NCBI GenBank assembly: GCA_002327885.1 | Contig: DCUS01000077.1 | Span: 1,809-14,459, forward strand | DNA from: Syntrophaceae bacterium UBA2208 | GTDB taxonomy: Bacteria > Desulfobacterota > BSN033 > UBA1163 | DNA length: 12,651 nt | Reading direction: 5' to 3' | Shown here: piece by piece, positions 6,604-12,651 of the stretch | Numbering within the stretch: position 1 is the first letter of the stretch | Layout: every line of letters begins with the position of its first letter | The notes under the pieces: generated by a model | Databases searched by the model: none | What the model saw: only the letters and a program-made list of their open reading frames with translations | Told to the model about the DNA's origin: nothing | Translations under genes and position numbers: made by a program

Positions 6604-6635
6604 TATTATTTCTACCCGGGTAAAGAGGGATAAAG

Positions 6636-7346
6636 ATGCCAGAAAAGATCATCGGTATTCTTGGAGGAATGGGACCGGAAGCCACGATCGACCTTTTTAC
6701 AAAAATCATCAAAGGCACAAAGGCGAAGAAAGATCAAGATCATTTAAGGATTCTGATTGACAATAATTCAAAGATTCCGGACCGGACACTCGCCATTCAG
6801 GGGAAGGGTCCAAGTCCATTGACTCCATTGGTTCAAAGCGCAAAGATTCTTGAAAAGGCCGGAGCACACTTCATTGTCATTCCCTGCGTGACGGCCCATC
6901 ATTATTTTAAGCCCCTCCAGAAAAAGATTAAAATTCCTATTCTTCATATCGTAGAAGAAACGATGAAATACATCCAGAATAAGTTAAAAGGAATCCATAA
7001 AATCGGCCTGATCGCAACAACGGGAACAATCCACACGGGTCTTTTTCAAAACACCTTCCGACTCACAAGCATAGAAATGATCATCCCATCCCATGAAATA
7101 CAGACCCAACAGGTCATGGAGGCCATTTACGGAAAAAATGGGATTAAATCGATCGGCCCCTCCGGGAACTCAAAACGCCTCATCCGCAAAGCTTCCGAAA
7201 GCTTGATCTTCCGGGGGGCTCAGGCCATCGTGGCGGGTTGCACAGAGGTCCCTCTCGTATTAAAAGAAGGCGATCTATCTGTGCCGGTGATTGATCCGAT
7301 TTCTATTCTCGCCCAATCCGCCATTGCGAAAGCAAAGGAAAAATAA
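6636..7346 (+). CDS. Aspartate/glutamate racemase family protein
   Basis: The product is 236 aa, the normal size for cofactor-independent amino acid racemases of the Asp/Glu/hydantoin superfamily. The N-terminal GILGGMGPEAT motif (7-16) and both catalytic Cys are present: C84 in IPCVTAH and C202 in GCTEVPLV. The likely reaction is interconversion of L- and D-aspartate or glutamate in the cytoplasm. One oddity: the residue after C84 is usually Asn (PCNTAH) and contacts substrate, but here it is Val85. This may shift specificity or mark a subfamily. The ATG at 6636 has AGAGGGA (6624-6630) upstream. A perfect 10-bp palindrome TACCCGGGTA lies at 6613-6622 just before that site. It follows the acidic-substrate symporter and is closely followed by a hydrolase gene. 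Confidence 0.88.
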   Translation: MPEKIIGILGGMGPEATIDLFTKIIKGTKAKKDQDHLRILIDNNSKIPDRTLAIQGKGPSPLTPLVQSAKILEKAGAHFIVIPCVTAHHYFKPLQKKIKIPILHIVEETMKYIQNKLKGIHKIGLIATTGTIHTGLFQNTFRLTSIEMIIPSHEIQTQQVMEAIYGKNGIKSIGPSGNSKRLIRKASESLIFRGAQAIVAGCTEVPLVLKEGDLSVPVIDPISILAQSAIAKAKEK

Positions 7347-7353
7347 AAAAGTC

Positions 7354-8322
7354 ATGATGCACCAGGTGCTTGATAAAGTTTATAAAATTGAACTTCCCAT
7401 TCCATTCCCCCTCAAGACAGTGAATGTGTACTTTATTGATGATTCTCCAAGAACCCTTGTCGATGCGGGGATAAAGACCGAAGCCTCATTCGAAACACTA
7501 AAAAAAGGGTTGGAAACCATTGGATATAGCCTGAAGGCGATTGAGAGAATTCTCATCACCCATGGCCATATCGATCACTATGGTCAGGCTAAAAAATTAT
7601 CGGTCCTCTCGGGGGCTCCAATTTATATCCATTCGAAAGAATATGGAAGGATTCGCTCCTTCAACCATTCGCTCGGTTTCATCAAATCGATTTTGTTGAG
7701 AAACGGCGCACCGGAGGCCCTGGTCAACGAAGCCATTCAATATATGGAATCCGCTCAGATCATGGGGGATCCTCTGGACGAGGCATTTTTCCTCGAGGAT
7801 GGGGATTCAATCTTTTTTAAATCGATGACATGGAAAACCGTCCATTGTCCCGGCCACAGTCCCGGTCTGATCTGCTTTCTTTGGCCGGAGAAGAAAATTC
7901 TATTTACCGGCGATCACCTCTTAAAAGAAATCACCCCGAATCCCATCTTAAACGTCAACGAAAATAAACCGCCCTTCCGCTACCCGAGCCTGCAAGAATA
8001 TTTAACCTCTCTGGGGAAAATAGAGAAGTTCGACCTCTCCCTTCTCCTGCCTGCCCATGGGGAAGAAATTCATGATGTCAGGGGTCTGATCCAAAAAATC
8101 TTCGCTCATCACAAAGAGCGCATGGAGCGCATCCTTTTTTCCTTATCCGAATGCGAAAAGACTCCCTTTGAAATCGCCACGGATTTATTCCCCGATGTGC
8201 CACCTTTTGAAATCTTTCTCGGAATCTCCGAGGCGGTCGGTCACTTAGAGATCTTAAAGGAAAAAGGAATCGTCAAGCTCAAGGAAAAAGAAGGAAAAGA
8301 CTACTTCTCGATACAGACATGA
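7354..8322 (+). CDS. Metallo-beta-lactamase-fold hydrolase (LACTB2-like)
   Basis: The product is 322 aa. The zinc-binding motif THGHIDHYG supplies H70, H72, D74 and H75; further ligands are H168 (HCPGHSPG), D187 (FTGDHLL) and H235 (LPAHGEE). A C-terminal region of about 80 residues starting at AHHKERMERI (251-) is the winged-helix extension typical of LACTB2-like MBL proteins, which include hydroxyacyl-thioester hydrolases and endoribonucleases. The function here is therefore hydrolytic but unspecified. The ATG at 7354 (or 7357) is chosen because the N-terminus then aligns with the family; an in-frame start at 7291 lies inside the racemase gene and adds a non-homologous Lys/Arg-rich leader. 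The gap to the racemase stop is 7 bp, so the two genes are probably co-translated. Confidence 0.88.
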   Translation: MMHQVLDKVYKIELPIPFPLKTVNVYFIDDSPRTLVDAGIKTEASFETLKKGLETIGYSLKAIERILITHGHIDHYGQAKKLSVLSGAPIYIHSKEYGRIRSFNHSLGFIKSILLRNGAPEALVNEAIQYMESAQIMGDPLDEAFFLEDGDSIFFKSMTWKTVHCPGHSPGLICFLWPEKKILFTGDHLLKEITPNPILNVNENKPPFRYPSLQEYLTSLGKIEKFDLSLLLPAHGEEIHDVRGLIQKIFAHHKERMERILFSLSECEKTPFEIATDLFPDVPPFEIFLGISEAVGHLEILKEKGIVKLKEKEGKDYFSIQT

Positions 8323-8345
8323 AAAAACTTACCATTTTTATCTTG

Positions 8346-8374
8346 TTGACTTCTACATTCTGAATGAATAGACT
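8346..8374 (+). promoter_or_regulatory. Putative promoter of the adenylate cyclase gene
   Basis: TTGACT (8346-8351) and TAGACT (8369-8374) are separated by 17 bp, giving a start site near 8381 and a leader of about 34 nt. Five of six and four of six bases match consensus. No terminator-like hairpin is visible between the hydrolase stop and this site. Confidence 0.45.
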
Positions 8375-8414
8375 CATATCAAAATTAAGGGTCTCTTAAA
8401 GCTCCTTCATAATC

Positions 8415-10016
8415 ATGCTCCCTGACTTCCTTCCTCATTACAGTGTGGGTCCCTTCTTCGGCTTTGCCACAAATTCGATTATGGCTATCTTATGTTTAGC
8501 GACTTTAACGCTTTACCACCATTACCGCCCCCTCCGGAGTCTTTTTCTCTTCTATCTCTTTTCGACCTTTCTCTTCCTGGGCTGGGTAATTTATGGTCTT
8601 CAAAAATCGCCGGAATCCATTCTTCTGGGATACCGGATTGATCTTGCCGCACTCGCCCTTTTGCCTGCCAGCTGGACCTGGTTTGACTCAGCCCTTTCAA
8701 ATAAAAGTTTGGGGGGGCTCTCAAGGAGTGTTACCGGAATAGGATTCGTCTTGGCGGCTTTGGCCCTTTGGGGAAATGGAGACTGGTTTTTGGGGCTTCC
8801 TCTTGTTCCCCATGAGATTGAGGCCAGTATCTTGAGACCTCAATCAAAACTTCTCAGGTCTCTTATCCATTTTTTCTGTCTGGTCATCTGCCTTTTCTAT
8901 TTCATTTTGACCCTCATCAGAATGAAACGGTTCAAATCCCAGCAACCCGCCTATCTCGTGCCTTTTGGCATCGGAATGTTGTTCTGGTTACTGGGCGGAG
9001 TCCATGACGCCATTCGTTCCGCAGGCATCTCTGTCCCTGTAAAAGGCCAGGTATTATGGTTTACTTCTCTTTGGCTCTCGGTCTTCTTGTCCATTGCTGT
9101 GGCGCTCCATTTTCGGTCCTTAAATCAGGCCATTCGCGAGGCGCGAGATGTCTTCGAGCACTTTGTCCCCCCCGCCTATCTTCGTCGCATTGCTGCCCAA
9201 GGGTTGAAGTCTATCCGTTTAGGGGAGGCCGATCAGCAAAAGGTCACCATCCTCTGTTGTGACATCCGAGGATTTACCTCCCTCTCTGAGCGTATCAATC
9301 CAAGCGAGTTGATCGCCCTGATCAATCACCTCTTTGAAAGAATTACTCGGGTCGTCGATTGGCGGCATGGAATCATTGATAAATTTCTCGGTGATGCGAT
9401 TTTATGTATTTTTGAAGGAACGGACTCCGCCCAGCGAGCCGTGAACTGTGGCGTGGATATCTTGACAGTGGTGAAGTCAATCAATCGGGACGAAAACCGC
9501 CCGAGTGACCAGGCCATCCGAATCGGCATCGGTCTCCACACCGGACCGGTCATCCTGGGAACCATCGGCTCTCCAAAACGAATGGATTCCACTGTCCTGG
9601 GTCTTACGGTCAATCTGGCGAAGCGTCTTGAAGAGGTGACCCGACCGTTAAATGTGGATATGCTTATTTCAGATCAGGTTGCCGGGCAATTGCCAAATGG
9701 GCATGGCCATCGACTCCGAAAGCTGGGAGAGGTTTTTCTCAAAGGAAGCTCAACGCCAATAAGCATTATCGAGGTGTATGATCAGGACCCCGCGGAGGTC
9801 CGCTATCTTAAAGATCAAATAGAACCCATCCTGTCAGAGGGAATAGGCCTATATAAATCAGGACATCTGAACGCTGCTTTGTTAAAACTTCAGGAGGCTC
9901 AACGCCTCTACCCCCAAGATTTGCCTCTTCAGCTCCTCATCCACTCCATTCACCAAAGTCTTAAAGAAGGGCAAGCGGTTAAAGGGATGGCACTCCTCGA
10001 TCTGAGGTTAAAATGA
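8415..10016 (+). CDS. Class III adenylate cyclase with 7-TM sensor region and TPR-like tail
   Basis: The product is 533 aa. Seven hydrophobic segments fall at about 12-34, 40-62, 68-90, 105-125, 146-168, 179-200 and 213-233, like the 7-TM input regions of bacterial sensor kinases. The transducer element FVPPAYLRRI (250-259) leads into the cyclase domain (about 270-455). Catalytic residues are complete: metal-binding D283 (CCDIRGFT) and D327 (KFLGD), substrate-binding K323 and T393, and transition-state N400 and R404. The K/T pair is the usual one in bacterial adenylate cyclases. The common GDTVN motif reads GLTVN here (L397). Residues 466-527 look like a TPR-type helical repeat. It probably makes cAMP at the inner membrane in response to an unknown signal. 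The ATG at 8415 is the first after an in-frame stop, but no clear ribosome binding site precedes it. Confidence 0.92.
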   Translation: MLPDFLPHYSVGPFFGFATNSIMAILCLATLTLYHHYRPLRSLFLFYLFSTFLFLGWVIYGLQKSPESILLGYRIDLAALALLPASWTWFDSALSNKSLGGLSRSVTGIGFVLAALALWGNGDWFLGLPLVPHEIEASILRPQSKLLRSLIHFFCLVICLFYFILTLIRMKRFKSQQPAYLVPFGIGMLFWLLGGVHDAIRSAGISVPVKGQVLWFTSLWLSVFLSIAVALHFRSLNQAIREARDVFEHFVPPAYLRRIAAQGLKSIRLGEADQQKVTILCCDIRGFTSLSERINPSELIALINHLFERITRVVDWRHGIIDKFLGDAILCIFEGTDSAQRAVNCGVDILTVVKSINRDENRPSDQAIRIGIGLHTGPVILGTIGSPKRMDSTVLGLTVNLAKRLEEVTRPLNVDMLISDQVAGQLPNGHGHRLRKLGEVFLKGSSTPISIIEVYDQDPAEVRYLKDQIEPILSEGIGLYKSGHLNAALLKLQEAQRLYPQDLPLQLLIHSIHQSLKEGQAVKGMALLDLRLK

Positions 10017-10029
10017 ACCTCTTTGAAAA

Positions 10030-11604
10030 TCAATCTTTCTTCCCCAAACTTTTCATCTTCCAGAATAAGGCCGAAAGGTCACAGAGCCTCCTCCCCCAGA
10101 AAGGGGTGGAGGATTTCCTGGCCTCAGGATGGATGAAACAAAAATGTCGGCATTTGATCCTCTGCAACGCCTCTTCAAATCCGTTCGAATCATTCTCCTC
10201 CTCGAAATAATCCGGAATCCAATATCCCAAAGAGGAGAAAGCGCTTCGATCCCCGGAATGGTAATGGTAAAAATCCACAAAATTTTTAAGTGAGGTTTCA
10301 ACGCCATATTCTTCGGAATCAAGGTGCCATGGTGAGCCGGGCTCCATCTCGATCGTAAAAGTGCGAATCCCTCTCACATTGGAATATCGCTCCCGGATCA
10401 TCTTCTGGAGCCGAATGGTCTGCCGGATATCCGTCTCTCTTTCAAAAGGCACACCGAGGGTGAAGAAAAGGTCACAGAATACCCCGTTTGCCTTTAACTG
10501 ACCCAGAGATTCCAATAAGGCCTGATTCGAATAAGCATGCCCCTTATGAATCTCCCTGATTCGATCTGACCCCACGTCGGGGGAGAGGGCGATGAGGGAT
10601 TTTGGTCCGGGAAAGGTTTTCTTAAAGGATTGAATGAAATCGATGGTGGGGAGGCCAAAAGATTCGAAGAAACATTCCATGCGAATTTTTTCCTCACGGA
10701 TGCGGGAAAAAAGGTCGATATAATATTCGGGCTTCTGAGGATAAGGATCGAAGCAGATATGAAAGGTCTCATACCCGTAAGAAACCGCTTCCCGAATGGA
10801 TTGGAGAACATTCTCGACCCCCCTGAAGGTCACCGCTTTTCTGCCAGTGATGGTCTCCAGAGATGAACGTCCCCCACCGCACCAGGTGCATTGAACAGGA
10901 CATCCCCTGCCCACCGTGAGGTGAAAGATGGGCGATTTGAGAGAATACATCCAGAAGTTCTTCTTTTTGGAAACTCCCTTGACATAGAACGGTTGACCGA
11001 TGTAACGGATGTAAGTGGGATGGTTTTTCAACAGCGGAAAGTTGGTGAAGGAAAGATCATCCAGATCCTTCTCTGATGCGACATAGGAGAGCGGGTTGAT
11101 CAGAATTCTCCCCTTCCTCCTCCAGGTCAGGTTGGATACGGAGAAAAGATCCTCCTTCCCCTTCTGGAGCGCTTTGGTCAATTCCAAAATGGGGATTTCC
11201 GCTTCACCGCGAATGATTCCATCCACCCCGTCAAAATTTTTCATGATCTCTTCATGAAAAAAACTGGCGGTAAAGCCTCCGAGGAGAACGTAGAGGGAGG
11301 GAAACGCCGCCTTCACCTTTTTGACCACCTCCATCACATCATAGCTCTGGTGATGCCAGTGGAGATCGATGGCAACGATCCGAGGGGCTTTTTCTCTGAT
11401 ATATTCGATGATGGAAAATTTGTGATCCTCGATCCACTCCACTCCCGTATGCACGACCTCCGTGGAGACGTGATGCCGTTGGAGAAGGTCAGCCAACCCG
11501 AGGAGCCCCATGGGCAGGAAATTGATCCAGATGAAATGATTGATCGGTCGGTAATAATTGGCCAGCTTGGGAACATGGAGAAAGAGACAGTCCACCTTTT
11601 CCAT
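10030..11604 (-). CDS. B12-binding-domain radical SAM protein
   Basis: The product is 524 aa. The N-terminal part (about 1-150) is a cobalamin-binding-like Rossmann region with LLGGFTASFF (107-116) and VDGIIRGEAE (127-136), the usual GG.....GE pattern; it lacks the DxHxxG cobalamin-ligand motif. The radical SAM core begins at VGRGCPVQCTWC with C235-x3-C239-x2-C242 for the 4Fe-4S cluster and GGG next to it. A later TLGVPFERETD segment also fits the core barrel. The C-terminus carries a further Cys motif, C485-x3-C489 in CRHFCFIHP, plus C508. The reaction is unknown; relatives include methyltransferases and ring-forming enzymes. The ATG at 11604 is the first available after an in-frame stop 12 codons upstream, and there is no ribosome binding site. 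It lies 117 bp downstream of an FAD oxidoreductase gene and converges on the cyclase gene with 13 bp between ends. Confidence 0.9.
   Translation of the reverse strand: MEKVDCLFLHVPKLANYYRPINHFIWINFLPMGLLGLADLLQRHHVSTEVVHTGVEWIEDHKFSIIEYIREKAPRIVAIDLHWHHQSYDVMEVVKKVKAAFPSLYVLLGGFTASFFHEEIMKNFDGVDGIIRGEAEIPILELTKALQKGKEDLFSVSNLTWRRKGRILINPLSYVASEKDLDDLSFTNFPLLKNHPTYIRYIGQPFYVKGVSKKKNFWMYSLKSPIFHLTVGRGCPVQCTWCGGGRSSLETITGRKAVTFRGVENVLQSIREAVSYGYETFHICFDPYPQKPEYYIDLFSRIREEKIRMECFFESFGLPTIDFIQSFKKTFPGPKSLIALSPDVGSDRIREIHKGHAYSNQALLESLGQLKANGVFCDLFFTLGVPFERETDIRQTIRLQKMIRERYSNVRGIRTFTIEMEPGSPWHLDSEEYGVETSLKNFVDFYHYHSGDRSAFSSLGYWIPDYFEEENDSNGFEEALQRIKCRHFCFIHPEARKSSTPFWGRRLCDLSALFWKMKSLGKKD
10087..10112. 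other. Long hairpin near the convergent gene ends
   Basis: CCTCC-T-CCCC (10087-10096) pairs with GGGG-T-GGAGG (10103-10112) around a 6-nt loop, with one T-T mismatch. It lies inside the 3' end of the radical SAM gene and about 70 nt past the cyclase stop. It may help stop cyclase transcripts, but no T-run follows on either strand, so a terminator call is weak. It could simply reflect codon choice. Confidence 0.3.
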
Positions 11605-11611
11605 CGCAGAG

Positions 11612-11641
11612 ATTGTAAAATGTTGTGAAGAGGTATTTCAA
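11612..11641 (-). promoter_or_regulatory. Putative promoter giving a leaderless radical SAM mRNA
   Basis: On the minus strand TTGAAA (11641-11636) and TACAAT (11617-11612, five of six matches) are 18 bp apart. Seven bases separate the -10 box from the A of the ATG at 11604, so the expected start site coincides with the start codon. This agrees with the absence of a ribosome binding site. Confidence 0.5.
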
Positions 11642-11721
11642 CCCCACTTTCAAAAAATCGCACAGCACACCGGACACAGTGGGTTCAGAAATTCCTTAAT
11701 CCTTCCGCTTTGGGCACAATG

Positions 11722-12651
11722 CTATGCTCGATGCAGCTTCCGGAGGATCGCCCGGGCGGCGAAAAGGCCGGAGAGGCTGGCCCCGATGAGTCCATGGGAG
11801 GGTCGGGTATAGTGGCCGACCTGAAAGAGGCCCGGAAGGGGAGTTCGGTGGGAAGGTCTCAAATTGCCCATCTGCTGAGGCGTGGAAGCGAGGCCATACA
11901 TCGCACCCATCTCATTGCCGGTATATCGCTCTAAAGTTAATGGCGTGGCCGCTTCATAAAAGAGAAGATGCTTCTTTAGATCAGGGAACAGTCTCGCTTC
12001 TAATTGCCGAATGATCTTTTGAGAAAATTCTTCTTTTATGCGGCGATATTTTTCGGGGTCTCCCTTTCCCCACATTTCCCGATGAAGATAAGGGACATTG
12101 ACCAATACCTTCATGAGGTGTTGTCCCGGAGGAGCTAATGAACGGTCTAACCGTGTCGGGATGGAGACAATCATCGTTGGATGGTTCGGAATTTCACCCT
12201 TTCGAAATAACCGATCCTCTTCTTCTAAATCGGAGAGAAAACGAAGATAGGTAAAATAAGGAAGGCCCATCCTTTCGACATCCAAATCTGTGGCAATATG
12301 GAGAATGAAGCAGGAGAGGGAGTATTCGAATCGTCTCGTCTTTTTTAAAATAGATTTTTGAAATTCCATGGGAAGCATTCCCGCTAAACGGTTGGGGTTG
12401 ATGTTCGAAATAACTATGGGGGATTGAAAGATCCTTCCATCCTGAGTCAAGACGCCTTCGACCTTCCCATCTTTTACCAAAATCCTTTCTGCTTCCATTT
12501 GAGAAGTCAGTTCTCCTCCATCCTGTTGAAATGACTTGGCAATGGCTTCAGAAATTTTCCCCATCCCTCCTTTCGGATAAAAAACACCTTCAATCAACGC
12601 CTTGCTGATCAGCGTCGCCACAAAGAAAAAAGAAAGTCTCGAAGGGGGCTC
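11722..12651 (-). CDS. Phytoene-desaturase-like NAD(P)/FAD-dependent oxidoreductase, C-terminal part (5' end cut by window edge)
   Basis: The frame is open from the right edge to the TAG at 11722-11724, giving 309 codons of the C-terminal portion. The N-terminal FAD-binding GxGxxG motif lies outside the window. A GTG at 12621 is an internal Val, since the frame continues upstream with family-like sequence. Visible motifs of the CrtI/carotenoid-isomerase/retinol-saturase group (COG1233) are FYPKGGMGKISEAIA early in the fragment, then a V..I.V..GKVEGVLTQDG beta stretch. The C-terminal FAD motif is PGLFQVGHYTRPSHGLIGASLSG. Members desaturate, saturate or isomerise polyene or other hydrophobic substrates. 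The substrate here is unknown; no other carotenoid gene is in the window. The downstream neighbour on the same strand is the radical SAM gene. Confidence 0.9.
   Translation of the reverse strand, partial: EPPSRLSFFFVATLISKALIEGVFYPKGGMGKISEAIAKSFQQDGGELTSQMEAERILVKDGKVEGVLTQDGRIFQSPIVISNINPNRLAGMLPMEFQKSILKKTRRFEYSLSCFILHIATDLDVERMGLPYFTYLRFLSDLEEEDRLFRKGEIPNHPTMIVSIPTRLDRSLAPPGQHLMKVLVNVPYLHREMWGKGDPEKYRRIKEEFSQKIIRQLEARLFPDLKKHLLFYEAATPLTLERYTGNEMGAMYGLASTPQQMGNLRPSHRTPLPGLFQVGHYTRPSHGLIGASLSGLFAARAILRKLHRA

Noticed and set aside
7291..7353. Earlier in-frame start for the MBL-fold hydrolase
   Set aside because: It lies inside the racemase gene, adds a non-homologous basic leader, and the ATG at 7354 matches the family's N-terminus.
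11640..11690. Terminator for the FAD oxidoreductase on the minus strand, before the T-run near 11650
   Set aside because: The GTGT-rich sequence before the T-run does not form a convincing stem.
12619..12621. GTG as start codon of the FAD oxidoreductase
   Set aside because: The frame stays open to the window edge with family-like residues, so the gene is a 5'-truncated fragment and this codon is an internal Val.

Overview
This window looks like a chromosomal stretch of an anaerobic or microaerophilic Gram-negative bacterium, most likely a Desulfobacterota (former Deltaproteobacteria) lineage. The hints are a small Cys-rich protein resembling the desulforedoxin/desulfoferrodoxin metal site, a rubrerythrin-like ferritin protein, a B12-dependent (oxygen-independent) ribonucleotide reductase, a radical SAM enzyme and a DUF3108 protein. 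This placement is an inference from gene content; no rRNA or other marker is present. There is no phage, IS element, CRISPR array, tRNA or rRNA. Nearly all the sequence is covered by intact genes.

Left part (1-1606, minus strand): a tight cluster of a secreted DUF3108 protein, a ferritin-like di-iron protein whose ribosome binding site lies inside the end of the DUF3108 gene, and a small Cys-rich protein cut by the left edge. A perfect tandem 16-bp repeat lies in the last gap. The cluster is read from a promoter near 1577 that has an inverted repeat at its -35 side. Divergent to it is a nitrilase-superfamily amidase (1798-2571).

Middle part: nrdJ, the class II ribonucleotide reductase, on the minus strand (2630-4915). 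Its promoter carries two NrdR-type boxes exactly 31 bp apart, one of which fills the -35/-10 spacer. Divergent from it, a well-formed sigma70-type promoter drives a DAACS-family acidic amino acid/dicarboxylate symporter. A structured intergenic segment (a possible three-way junction followed by a terminator-like hairpin) separates the symporter from an aspartate/glutamate-racemase-family gene and a metallo-beta-lactamase-fold hydrolase 7 bp behind it. Together these three suggest uptake and handling of acidic amino acids, possibly D-aspartate or D-glutamate.

Right part: a class III adenylate cyclase with seven predicted membrane segments and a C-terminal TPR-like tail (8415-10016). It converges on a B12-binding radical SAM protein (minus, 10030-11604), whose best promoter places the transcription start on the ATG itself (a candidate leaderless mRNA). 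Upstream of that, and cut by the right edge, is the C-terminal part of a phytoene-desaturase-like FAD oxidoreductase. The radical SAM/FAD-oxidoreductase pair is the part with the least predictable function.

No clearly new multi-gene defence or mobile system is visible. The most interesting signals are the structured RNA region at 6515-6622, the leaderless radical SAM gene with its C-terminal Cys motif, and the promoter architectures.
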